Shown piece by piece: positions 1 to 7,183 of a stretch of DNA of 26,871 bases (position 1 is the stretch's first letter; each line of letters starts with the position of its first letter). Origin of the DNA: Lachnospiraceae bacterium (lineage in GTDB: Bacteria > Bacillota > Clostridia > Lachnospirales > Lachnospiraceae); contig CAAEMZ010000042.1 of the NCBI GenBank assembly GCA_900757195.1, positions 1-26,871 on the forward strand, read 5' to 3'. A program made the translations under genes and the position numbers. Below the pieces are notes generated by a model. That model worked only from the letters and a program-made list of their open reading frames with translations. It did not search any database and was not told the origin of the DNA.

Positions 1-1
1 A

Positions 2-238
2 GCCGCCGATGTGGTTCTTATGGATGACAATCCGATGAAAATAGCATCCGTCATCCGTATTGCTCGAAGAACGTTGAAAATTGTTAAACAGAATATTATT
101 TTTGCCCTCGGGGTTAAAGGACTGATACTGATTCTCGGCGCTGCAGGCATCGCCAATATGTGGGCGGCAGTGTTCGCCGATGTGGGTGTGGCGGTGATCG
201 CGATTCTAAATTCCATGCGGGTTTTGCAGAGCAAATAA
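2..238 (+). CDS. Zn/Cd-type P1B heavy-metal ATPase, C-terminal fragment
   Basis: The gene enters from the left edge, so only the last 78 or so codons are present, with the reading frame open from base 2. The visible start ADVVLMDDNP is the end of the P-type ATPase phosphorylation/nucleotide region. It is followed by the last two membrane helices. Helix 7 carries a lysine in NIIFALGVK and helix 8 an aspartate in FADVGVAVIAILNSMRVL. In the ZntA/CadA group this Lys/Asp pair lines the zinc/cadmium site, so efflux of Zn2+, Cd2+ or Pb2+ at the cytoplasmic membrane is the likely job. The N-terminal metal-binding part and the DKTGT site lie outside the window. The family call is firm; the exact metal is inferred. 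Confidence 0.88.
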   Translation, partial: AADVVLMDDNPMKIASVIRIARRTLKIVKQNIIFALGVKGLILILGAAGIANMWAAVFADVGVAVIAILNSMRVLQSK

Positions 239-357
239 AATACGGCCTTGTTTTTTCGGACGGGTTTTGATAAGATAAAACTGTTGTTTGAAATTTAGGA
301 AACATTTAATGGATGAAAAATCTTTTCAATGGATAATCGAAGGAAATGGGTGAGGGT

Positions 358-1896
358 ATGCGTAAAAAACCAACGGTATTAATGATACTTGACGGCTACG
401 GACTGAGTGACAAAACAGTGGGAAATGCAGCTTATGAGGCGGATACGCCGGTTCTGGACGGGTTAAAAAAGAACTGTCCTTTTGTTAAAGGCTATGCCAG
501 CGGAATGGCTGTCGGACTTCCGGAAGGACAGATGGGAAATTCGGAAGTGGGACATTTGAATATTGGCGCCGGACGGATCGTCTATCAGGAGCTGACACGG
601 ATCACCAAAGAGATTCAGGACGGTGATTTTTTTAAGAACGAGGCATTGCTTGATGCGGTGAATACATGCAAAGCCAACGATTCGGCACTGCATTTATGCG
701 GTCTGCTTTCCGACGGCGGCGTTCACAGCCACAATACCCATCTCTACGGACTTCTGGAGCTGGCTAAACGGGAAAATCTTAAAAAGGTTTATGTACATTG
801 CTTTTTGGACGGCAGAGATACGCCGCCGGCTTCCGGAAAAGATTATGTTGAACAGTTGGAAGATAAAATGAAGGAAATCGGTGTGGGTGAAATCGCTTCG
901 GTCTCCGGACGTTATTATGCCATGGACCGGGATAACCGGTGGGACCGTGTGCAGAAGGCTTATGATGCCCTTCGCAGCGGCGTCGGTGAAACATCAGAGA
1001 ATGCTGTCCGGGCAGTAGCCGATTCCTATGCAAAGGACGTTACCGATGAATTTATGCTGCCGACAGTGATTTTAAAAGACGGCGTTCCGACAGGAACCGT
1101 CCGGGACCAGGACGCTGTAATCTTTTTCAACTTCCGTCCGGACCGGGCGCGGGAACTGACACGGGCTTTCTGTGCCGATGATTTTGACGGCTTTGACCGG
1201 GGAGTACGGCCGCAGGTAACCTACATCTGTTTTACAGAATACGATGTGACCATTCCGAATAAACAGGTAGCCTTCCATAAGGTATCGATTGACAGAACCT
1301 TTGGCGAATATCTGGCAGAACACAAAATGACCCAGGCCCGTATCGCTGAAACAGAAAAATATGCCCATGTCACCTTTTTCTTCAACGGCGGTGTGGAAGC
1401 GCCGAATCCGGGAGAGGACCGTATCCTTGTGAATTCTCCGAAGGTGGCAACTTACGACCTGAAACCTGAAATGAGCGCCTATGAGGTGTGCGACCGCCTT
1501 GTGGAAGCTATTCGTTCCGATAAATATGATGTGATTATCATTAACTTTGCAAATCCGGATATGGTCGGACATACCGGTGTGGAAAGCGCTGCAGTGAAAG
1601 CCGTTGAGGCGGTGGATGTCTGCGTCGGCCGTGCGGTTGAAGCGCTGAAGGCGGTGGACGGCGTTATGTTTATCTGTGCGGATCACGGAAACTGTGAGCA
1701 GCTCATCGATGAAACGACGGGAGAACCGTTTACAGCCCATACCATCAACCCGGTACCTTTTATTCTTGTCAATGCGGATCCGGCTTTAAAACTCCGTGAA
1801 GGCGGCTGCCTTGCGGATATTGTTCCGACACTGATCGATCTGATGGGAATGGAACAGCCGAAGGAAATGACCGGCAGTTCTTTGCTGATTAAGTAA
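358..1896 (+). CDS. gpmI: 2,3-bisphosphoglycerate-independent phosphoglycerate mutase
   Basis: A cytoplasmic glycolytic enzyme that interconverts 3- and 2-phosphoglycerate using two Mn2+ ions and a phosphoserine intermediate. The N-terminus KKPTVLMILDGYG holds the first metal aspartate, and GQMGNSEVGHLNIGAGR carries the nucleophilic serine. The C-terminal metal motifs NFANPDMVGHTG and FICADHGNCE are intact. Two starts are possible: ATG 346 (516 aa) and ATG 358 (512 aa). I prefer 358, because it begins directly with the conserved MxKKP segment and places the nucleophile at Ser62, the number used for the Geobacillus enzyme. The AAGGA at 340-344 sits too close to 346 and somewhat far from 358, so the choice is not absolute. 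The gene is full length and precedes secG. No promoter of its own is clear. Confidence 0.97.
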   Translation: MRKKPTVLMILDGYGLSDKTVGNAAYEADTPVLDGLKKNCPFVKGYASGMAVGLPEGQMGNSEVGHLNIGAGRIVYQELTRITKEIQDGDFFKNEALLDAVNTCKANDSALHLCGLLSDGGVHSHNTHLYGLLELAKRENLKKVYVHCFLDGRDTPPASGKDYVEQLEDKMKEIGVGEIASVSGRYYAMDRDNRWDRVQKAYDALRSGVGETSENAVRAVADSYAKDVTDEFMLPTVILKDGVPTGTVRDQDAVIFFNFRPDRARELTRAFCADDFDGFDRGVRPQVTYICFTEYDVTIPNKQVAFHKVSIDRTFGEYLAEHKMTQARIAETEKYAHVTFFFNGGVEAPNPGEDRILVNSPKVATYDLKPEMSAYEVCDRLVEAIRSDKYDVIIINFANPDMVGHTGVESAAVKAVEAVDVCVGRAVEALKAVDGVMFICADHGNCEQLIDETTGEPFTAHTINPVPFILVNADPALKLREGGCLADIVPTLIDLMGMEQPKEMTGSSLLIK

Positions 1897-1914
1897 TTTA
1901 TTGGAAAATTCCTA

Positions 1915-1943
1915 TTTACTATTGTTTCAGAATATGATAAGAT
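1915..1943 (+). promoter_or_regulatory. Probable sigma-A promoter for secG (and rnr)
   Basis: A -35-like TTTACT (1915-1920) is followed after 17 bases by an extended -10, TG-A-TAAGAT (TG at 1935-1936, hexamer 1938-1943). It lies between the gpmI stop and the secG ribosome site, so a start of transcription near 1950 would give a short leader. Two mismatches in the -35 and one in the -10 make this a good but unproven promoter. Confidence 0.5.
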
Positions 1944-1971
1944 ATTTTGAGTAGTTTAGGAGGTGTATCAG

Positions 1972-2205
1972 ATGCTGAGAACAATCGCAACAGTCATTTT
2001 CATTGTGCTTTGTATTGCATTGGTTATATTAGTCATGCTTCAGGAAAGTAAAAATACCGGTTTGACAGGAACTGTCAGCGGTATGGCAGATACTTACTGG
2101 GGAAAAAATAAAGGACGTTCTATGGAAGGAAAGCTCGTAAAATGGACCACTGTTTTAGCTGTGATTTTCTTCGTTTTAACGATTGTACTGAACATGAATT
2201 GGTAG
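1972..2205 (+). CDS. secG: Preprotein translocase subunit SecG
   Basis: A small membrane subunit of the SecYEG protein-export channel. The 77-aa product has two hydrophobic helices, about residues 5-22 (VIFIVLCIALVILVMLQ) and 55-74 (TVLAVIFFVLTIVL). They are joined by the glycine-rich loop around GTVSGMADTYWGKNKGRS that is typical of SecG. The upstream in-frame GTG at 1963 lies inside the ribosome site TTTAGGAGGTG (1956-1965). The true start is therefore ATG 1972, with about seven bases of spacing. It sits between gpmI and rnr, a common arrangement in Clostridia, and is followed by a terminator-like hairpin that would favour secG over rnr expression. Confidence 0.93.
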   Translation: MLRTIATVIFIVLCIALVILVMLQESKNTGLTGTVSGMADTYWGKNKGRSMEGKLVKWTTVLAVIFFVLTIVLNMNW

Positions 2206-2224
2206 AATAGAATTTGAATTTACG

Positions 2225-2258
2225 GATAACACTCTTTCTGAAAGGGTGTTATCTTTTT
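2225..2258 (+). terminator. Intrinsic terminator after secG
   Basis: The 13-bp stem at 2225-2237 pairs with 2241-2253 (one T-G wobble) around a 3-base CTG loop, and is followed directly by five T residues (2254-2258). It ends the secG transcript. Because no clear promoter lies between it and rnr, some read-through into rnr is likely. Confidence 0.85.
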
Positions 2259-2343
2259 GCTTTACGGGGATTTCCGATAGAGCAAACGGCGCTCCGTTGC
2301 GGATGCGTGGCCGCCGGACAGTGATGAGAGGAGGCGTTAAGGC

Positions 2344-4494
2344 ATGAATAAAGAAATTTATGAAGTGCGGAAAAAAATTGTACTTGAATTTATTAGTGAT
2401 AAAAATTACCGGCCGATGAAGCTGAAGGAAATGTGTACGATGCTCGGCGTTCCGAGACGGGAACGGGAAGAACTGAAACAGGTGCTGGATCAGTTGATTT
2501 CCGAGGGTGAAGCGGCGATGGACGATAAGGGCAGATATAAGGCGGCCGATGAAGATGTGTTGACCGGGACATTTATCGGAAACACAAAGGGCTTCGGTTT
2601 CGTCCATGTGGAGGGCATGGCGGATGACTTTTATATTGCCGGAGAAAATACAAAAAATGCCCTTCACGGAGATGAAGTGGTAATTCAGAAGATTGCCGAG
2701 GAAAAGAGCGGACGCCGGAGCGAAGCGGTGGTTGTAAAGGTCTTGAAGCGGGCCAATGAAATGGTGGTCGGCGTATTCGAAAAAAGTAAAAATTACGGAT
2801 TTGTCGTGCCGGATAATCAGAAAATTGCCCGGGACATATTTATTGATAAACAAAATACCATGGGGGCTGTGAACGGCCATAAGGTGGTTGTTCAGGTGCT
2901 GGATTTCGGAAATTCCAGAAAGAATCCGGAAGGAAAGGTTGTGGAAATTCTCGGCCATGTCAATGACCCGGGCGTGGATATTCTGTCGGTTGTCCGGGCT
3001 TATCATCTGCCGGAACAGTTTCCGGAAGATGTGATGGCCCAGGTGGCAGAAATTCCCGATACGGTGCTTCCGGAAGAATATGAGGGACGAAAAGATATCC
3101 GAAACTGGCAGACAGTAACCATCGACGGCGAAGAAGCCAAAGATCTGGACGATGCGGTAACCCTGAAAAAAAGAGCGGACGGGCATTATATTCTTGGCGT
3201 GCATATTGCCGATGTGACCCATTATGTCCGGGAACATTCACCTCTGGATAAAGAAGCGCTGCGCCGGGGGACCAGCGTTTATCTGACAGACCGTGTCATT
3301 CCGATGATTCCCCATAAGCTTTCCAATGGAATCTGTTCATTAAATGCAGGGACAGACCGTCTGGCCCTGAGCTGCATTATGGAGCTGGATGGTCAGGGAA
3401 CCATTGTGAACCATGAAATTGCCAAAACAGTGATCCATGTGGACCGGCGGATGTCCTATACAGCGGTTAAACAGATATTGGAGGATAAAAATCCGGAAGT
3501 CATGGAAGCCTATAAAGAACTTGTGCCGATGTTTGAGATGATGGCAGAGGCGGCTGCGGCGCTCCGTCAGAAACGAAAGAGCCGCGGCGGCATTGATTTT
3601 GATTTTCCGGAATCTAAAATTATTCTGGATAAACGGGGACGGGCGGTGGACGTCAAACCCTACGAACGGAATTCAGCCACAAAAATTATTGAAGACTTTA
3701 TGCTGGCTGCCAATGAAACCATTGCGGAGGATTTTTTCTGGCAGGATAAGCCCTTTCTCTACCGTACCCACGAAACACCGGATGCGGACCGGATTCATAA
3801 GCTGACAGTATTTCTGAAAAATTTCGGCTATTATCTGAAACTCAAATCCGGCGAAGTTCATCCGAAGGAATTCCAGAAGCTTCTCGGTAAAATCGAAGGA
3901 ACGCCGGAAGAGGCCATGATAAGCCGTCTGGTCCTGCGAGCCATGATGCGGGCAAAATATACGACGGAAAATACGGGCCATTTTGGTCTGGCTGTGAAAT
4001 TTTATACCCATTTCACCTCGCCGATCCGCCGTTATCCGGATTTACAGATTCACCGGATCATTAAGGAGCAGCTGGACGGACAGCTCACTGAAAAACGGGA
4101 AGAACACTACCGGAAAATACTTCCGGCGGTGGCCACGGAAACCAGTCAGGCAGAACGCCGGGCGGATGAAGCCGAGCGGGAAGTTGACAAGATGAAAAAG
4201 GTGGAATATATGGCCGGACATCTTGGAGAAGTTCACGAAGGCGTTATTTCAGGTATCACAAACTGGGGTATGTATGTGGAACTGCCGAATACCTGCGAGG
4301 GGATGATCCGTCTCCAGAATATGAATGATTATTATATTTTTGATGAAAATAAATACGAACTCCGGGGAGAAATGGACCGCCAGACTTTCCGTCTGGGCCA
4401 GAAGGTAAAAATTTATATTGCCGATGCAGATAAAGCGGCCAGAACGGTTGATTTTTACCTGGCAGATGATGTAGAATATTTTCAGCAGTCCTGA
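2344..4494 (+). CDS. rnr: Ribonuclease R (3'-5' exoribonuclease)
   Basis: A processive 3'-5' exoribonuclease of the RNase II/RNB family that degrades structured RNA and works with SmpB-tmRNA on mRNAs of stalled ribosomes. The 716-aa protein shows, in order: an N-terminal winged-helix segment (about 1-70), two cold-shock RNA-binding domains (about 75-230; GTFIGNTKGFGFV marks the first), the RNB catalytic domain, and a C-terminal S1 domain (about 625-705, GVISGITNWGMYVELP). The catalytic Mg2+ aspartates are visible in TIDGEEAKDLDDAV (D261, D267, D269, D270), and HFTSPIRRYPDLQIHR is the RNB signature. The long Lys-rich tail of proteobacterial RNase R is absent. The ribosome site GAGAGGAGG lies before ATG 2344. 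The gene is directly followed by smpB and ssrA, its trans-translation partners. Confidence 0.97.
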   Translation: MNKEIYEVRKKIVLEFISDKNYRPMKLKEMCTMLGVPRREREELKQVLDQLISEGEAAMDDKGRYKAADEDVLTGTFIGNTKGFGFVHVEGMADDFYIAGENTKNALHGDEVVIQKIAEEKSGRRSEAVVVKVLKRANEMVVGVFEKSKNYGFVVPDNQKIARDIFIDKQNTMGAVNGHKVVVQVLDFGNSRKNPEGKVVEILGHVNDPGVDILSVVRAYHLPEQFPEDVMAQVAEIPDTVLPEEYEGRKDIRNWQTVTIDGEEAKDLDDAVTLKKRADGHYILGVHIADVTHYVREHSPLDKEALRRGTSVYLTDRVIPMIPHKLSNGICSLNAGTDRLALSCIMELDGQGTIVNHEIAKTVIHVDRRMSYTAVKQILEDKNPEVMEAYKELVPMFEMMAEAAAALRQKRKSRGGIDFDFPESKIILDKRGRAVDVKPYERNSATKIIEDFMLAANETIAEDFFWQDKPFLYRTHETPDADRIHKLTVFLKNFGYYLKLKSGEVHPKEFQKLLGKIEGTPEEAMISRLVLRAMMRAKYTTENTGHFGLAVKFYTHFTSPIRRYPDLQIHRIIKEQLDGQLTEKREEHYRKILPAVATETSQAERRADEAEREVDKMKKVEYMAGHLGEVHEGVISGITNWGMYVELPNTCEGMIRLQNMNDYYIFDENKYELRGEMDRQTFRLGQKVKIYIADADKAARTVDFYLADDVEYFQQS

Positions 4495-4534
4495 TTTAAG
4501 GCTCCGGTGAGCGGGGCAGGACAGATAGAAATTG

Positions 4535-4561
4535 TGTCCGGCACGGTAAGTGTGCCGGATA
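4535..4561 (+). other. Hairpin in the smpB leader
   Basis: TCCGGCAC (4537-4544) pairs perfectly with GTGCCGGA (4552-4559) around a 7-base loop. The stem can extend by a G-T and a T-A pair. No T-run follows, so it is not an intrinsic terminator. It ends a few bases before the smpB ribosome site (4565-4572), so it could affect smpB translation or protect the processed 5' end. The role is inferred. Confidence 0.4.
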
Positions 4562-4578
4562 CGGGAAAGAGGTGTTTT

Positions 4579-5046
4579 ATGGCAGGGTCAGGCATGAAAC
4601 TGATTGCAAATAATAAAAAAGCCTATTATGATTATTTTATTGAAGATACCTATGAAGCGGGGATTTCCCTTCATGGAACGGAAGTGAAGTCCCTGCGTAT
4701 GGGGCGCTGCAGTGTGAAGGAGGCCTTTGTCCGGGCGGAGAATGAGGAACTTTTTGTCTACCAGATGAATATAAGCCCTTATGAAAAGGGAAATATTTTT
4801 AATAAAGATCCGCTGCGTCCGAGAAAACTTCTGCTTCACAAGTATGAAATCCGAAAAATCATCGGACAGATGGCCCAGAAGGGTTACACGCTGGTACCGT
4901 TGAAGGTTTATTTTAAAAACAGCCTTGTCAAAGTGGAAATCGGCCTGGCAAGGGGTAAAAAGCTTTATGATAAGCGGGATTCTATCGCGAAAAAAGATCA
5001 GCGCAGAGAGGCCGAAAGAGATTTTAAGGTAAAAAATCTCTATTGA
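4579..5046 (+). CDS. smpB: SsrA-binding protein SmpB
   Basis: An RNA-binding OB-fold protein that binds the tRNA-like part of tmRNA and brings it to stalled ribosomes. The family core is clear: LIANNKKAYYDYFIEDTYEA, then GTEVKSLRMGRCSVKEAFVR, then NISPYEKGN, and the C-terminal basic tail YDKRDSIAKKDQRREAERDF that enters the empty mRNA channel. The frame is open back to GTG 4507, but the added residues do not look like SmpB. ATG 4579, preceded by GAAAGAGG (4565-4572), gives 155 aa, the usual family length. The stop codon overlaps the -35 box of the ssrA promoter, so smpB and ssrA are as tightly packed as possible. Confidence 0.97.
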   Translation: MAGSGMKLIANNKKAYYDYFIEDTYEAGISLHGTEVKSLRMGRCSVKEAFVRAENEELFVYQMNISPYEKGNIFNKDPLRPRKLLLHKYEIRKIIGQMAQKGYTLVPLKVYFKNSLVKVEIGLARGKKLYDKRDSIAKKDQRREAERDFKVKNLY

Positions 5047-5071
5047 CATTTTTATTTATTTTGAGTATTCT
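5043..5071 (+). promoter_or_regulatory. ssrA promoter
   Basis: A perfect -35 TTGACA (5043-5048) and -10 TATTCT (5066-5071) are separated by the ideal 17 bases. The -35 overlaps the TGA stop of smpB (5044-5046). Predicted initiation near 5078 would give a short precursor leader before the mature tmRNA 5' end at 5106. Confidence 0.8.
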
Positions 5072-5105
5072 ATATAAGCATCGTTAGTCAAACCATCAAC
5101 TTTTT

Positions 5106-5451
5106 GGGGTTGTACTGGTTTCGACGGGGGTGTGGAAGTTTGAGAAGCCATCCGCAGACTCCGGGACTGCGTAATAACCTGGAACTTAAATATAAAAGCT
5201 AACGAAAATTACGCTTTAGCTGCCTAATCGCGGCTTGTCGGTCCTGAATCACTCACCGTTCGGGGTACCGGCATCAAACAGGTGAGGCCCTCTGGTGCCA
5301 AAGCTTTGAGGTATCAGAAGATTTATGAAGCTACTGAAGTCAGAAGCCTGTCATTCGGCGTCTGACGGAGGGAATGTCCATAGAATGACTGTGATGGGAG
5401 ATGCTTGGATGGATATGCCTTCGGACCGGGGTTCGACTCCCCGCAGCTCCA
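5106..5451 (+). ncRNA. ssrA: Transfer-messenger RNA (tmRNA)
   Basis: This RNA rescues stalled ribosomes by acting first as alanyl-tRNA and then as a short mRNA that adds a degradation tag. The 5' end GGGGTTGTACTGGTTTCGAC is the tmRNA signature. Its first seven bases pair with CAGCTCC (5444-5450) to make the acceptor stem. The T-arm GGTTCGACTCC is at about 5430-5440. The tag reading frame at 5198-5227 reads ANENYALAA then TAA, taking GCT 5198 as the resume codon. After discriminator A5451 the DNA reads CGC, so the 3' CCA appears not to be encoded and would be added after transcription. The gene is one-piece, not permuted. Confidence 0.97.
5198..5227 (+). other. tmRNA proteolysis-tag reading frame
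   Basis: The codons GCT AAC GAA AAT TAC GCT TTA GCT GCC TAA encode ANENYALAA, ending in the LAA degron recognised by ClpXP-type proteases. The resume codon is inferred from the usual alanine start of Clostridia tags. Confidence 0.85.
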
Positions 5452-5458
5452 CGCTGGG

Positions 5459-5493
5459 AAAAGCCTGTAAATGCTGGATTTACGGGCTTTTTT
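5459..5493 (+). terminator. Intrinsic terminator of ssrA
   Basis: A 14-bp stem (5459-5472 with 5478-5491, one G-T wobble) has a GCTGG loop and a run of T residues through 5493. It lies eight bases after the tmRNA 3' end. Confidence 0.9.
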
Positions 5494-6043
5494 AATTTCC
5501 TAATTTTGTAAAATAGTCATTTTAGGCCGTTTCAGGACGTTCCAAATCGAATAAATTGGGGTCAAAATTGGGGTCAAAAAATGATTAAAAATTTAGGAGA
5601 AATGAGAGGTTTGAGGTGTTGGCAAATCTATTGTAAACATTAAAATCGGGGTCAATTTTAAAATAAAATGATATGAGGACATATAGAATACATTTTATCA
5701 TTATGCAAATTCAAAAAATATTTTAATATGAGTTATTGAACTATAAATCAATAATTGATATTTCTATATTGTGAACTACTCCGACTTATAGAAGAGGGGA
5801 TTTCTTGCTTACGGCGTGTTAAAATCGTAAAAAATAGGGTAGAACCTCAATTAAGAGATACTACCCTAAATTTACTTCATCGCATATGTCAAAATATGCG
5901 AATATTTGTTGTTGAAAATTATCCAACACAGCATTATATTAAACATAATAAAAGGAACAGTGTGCCGAGAAGACGAAGATAAGGATAAATGCTTTTAGAT
6001 ATCATAGACACTTATCAAGATGACATTTTTGAATGTATATTTC
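5494..6043. other. AT-rich non-coding stretch downstream of tmRNA
   Basis: About 550 bases with no convincing gene. A 75-codon + strand frame at 5755-5982 has no ribosome site and no recognisable composition, so I do not call it. Apart from the GGGGTCA repeats and the left arm of a 12-bp inverted repeat, I see nothing functional. The composition is clearly richer in A+T than the core genes before it. Confidence 0.6.
5556..5579 (+). repeat. Tandem 12-bp repeat TTGGGGTCAAAA (x2), third diverged copy at 5646-5657
   Basis: Two perfect back-to-back copies lie at 5556-5567 and 5568-5579, with a related TCGGGGTCAATT at 5646-5657. On the minus strand the pair reads LTPILTPI in one frame, which then continues about 19 codons to a TAG near 5507. 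The position just after tmRNA, a frequent integrase target, suggests integrase arm-binding sites or the decayed tail of an integrase gene. Neither is proven. Confidence 0.6.
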
Positions 6044-6056
6044 TCACTGTTCCTTT
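5951..6056. repeat. 12-bp inverted repeat flanking the end of the phage remnant
   Basis: AAAGGAACAGTG (5951-5962) is the exact reverse complement of CACTGTTCCTTT (6045-6056), with 82 bases between. It lies just beyond the 3' end of the minus-strand phage gene. It could be an end signal or the trace of a small element. There is no T-run, so it is not a standard terminator. Confidence 0.45.
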
Positions 6057-6083
6057 GTTCTGTTTGCGATTATTCTAAACTCA

Positions 6084-7175
6084 TCAGTAACCAGATACGG
6101 AACCTGCTTCATTAACACAATATAAGTAATTAGAATATTCAGTATTAGGTGATCTCGTCCAGTATCCTTCGAAAATGTCTGGTGTAGACATCTTACTTCT
6201 TTTACGTATATCATCGCTAACCATGTAAGAAATCGGTGCATTAGTTTCGTTGATATATGGTTCTGTTGAAAAATTACTGTTTATTTCATATACAGATGGG
6301 ATGTAGAAGTAACAACTAGACATGGAAGTTTCAATGGATTTGTTGCCAATAGAAGAGTATACTTTGACTGGTTTTATTAATATTTTCCAAAGAGGAGAGA
6401 TTGCTTTGTACAAACGTGTATTCAACTTTTTATTCAGTGTTGATGTTGCCCATCCACCATCAGTATTGCTTTGCTTACTATATGAAGCATTAATTCCAAG
6501 AAGGTTAGATGCTAAGAATGTTAAAGGAGCACGTTTAGCTTCTGCGTCAGATGTATAATAACCTCTAAATTTTGCAAGTTCTACAGGTACAGTTTCATGT
6601 GTCCACTGTGAAATACTTGAGCATATATCATTTCCAAGGTCGGCATACCATATTTTGCACCAATGCAATGTGCCTTTACAATGATTTTCAATGATTCCGT
6701 CATCTGCTTTTGATGCACCAAAAACAATTGTACTATTAATAACAGGAACACGAATAGCTGTTAGAACATTTGAAGTGATGTCATCGCCATTAATATTACT
6801 AACAAATATAGTAGTGTCTTTACTTCCTTTTTTGTGCCTCATAACCACAAGTTCTCTGTTTGTTCCGGTTGCCGGTGTTATGGAATTGACACCCCATGAT
6901 AGTTTTACACCATTAGACCACCAAAGTTTAAATCCATTCGAACCATCGCTCTGAAAACATTGCAGTAGGGTAGCACCGTTTGAATTTCCATTTGCAAACT
7001 CAAAATCAAAAGCGATTGTCCAATCTCTGTCTATATCCATTAATGTAGTTTTTGTATCAACAGAATTTGTACCATCAAATTTTGTGTCTGACGCAATTAA
7101 AACTTTTTCTTGAATATCAGAATATGAATAATCATTTCCAATCTTAAAGTCCATCTTATCTTTGATGGTTAACAC
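6084..7175 (-). pseudogene. Phage tail/receptor-binding protein, 3' part with lectin-like C-terminus (broken)
   Basis: The 363 codons look like the continuation of the ORF at 7184-8974 in another frame. The frame is open upstream of its nominal GTG, reading IVLLETEVLTIKD. Residues about 30-190 look like a concanavalin/LamG-type domain (DWTIAFDFEF, FKLWWSNGVKLSWG). Residues about 190-363 resemble the C-type-lectin/formylglycine-enzyme-like fold used as variable tips of phage receptor proteins: GGWATSTLNKKLNTRLY, CYFYIPSVYEINS, and YWTRSPNTEYSNYLYCVNEA. The end at GSVSGY looks abrupt for this fold, and another frame continues 17 codons to 6044. There is no ribosome site of its own. Most likely a prophage remnant. 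Confidence 0.6.
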
Positions 7176-7183
7176 TTCAGTTT

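Noticed and set aside
240..312. Promoter for gpmI
   Set aside because: TTGATA at 267 and TTGTTT at 284 have no -10 partner at acceptable spacing.
1072..1740. 222-codon minus-strand frame within gpmI
   Set aside because: A shadow of the gpmI codon pattern, with no start signals and no recognisable domain.
1963..1971. GTG start for secG
   Set aside because: It lies inside the AGGAGG ribosome site; ATG 1972 is correctly spaced.
2176..3237. 353-codon minus-strand frame across rnr
   Set aside because: Antisense to the clear RNase R catalytic region; it reads as low-sense His/Phe-rich sequence and crosses the terminator.
4507..4578. Upstream GTG start for smpB
   Set aside because: The added residues do not match SmpB, and a good ribosome site precedes ATG 4579.
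5755..5982. 75-codon + strand open frame
   Set aside because: No ribosome site, no protein-like composition, and it lies in AT-rich intergenic DNA.
5951..6056. Terminator for the phage gene
   Set aside because: The inverted repeat arms are 82 bases apart and no T-run follows on the minus strand.
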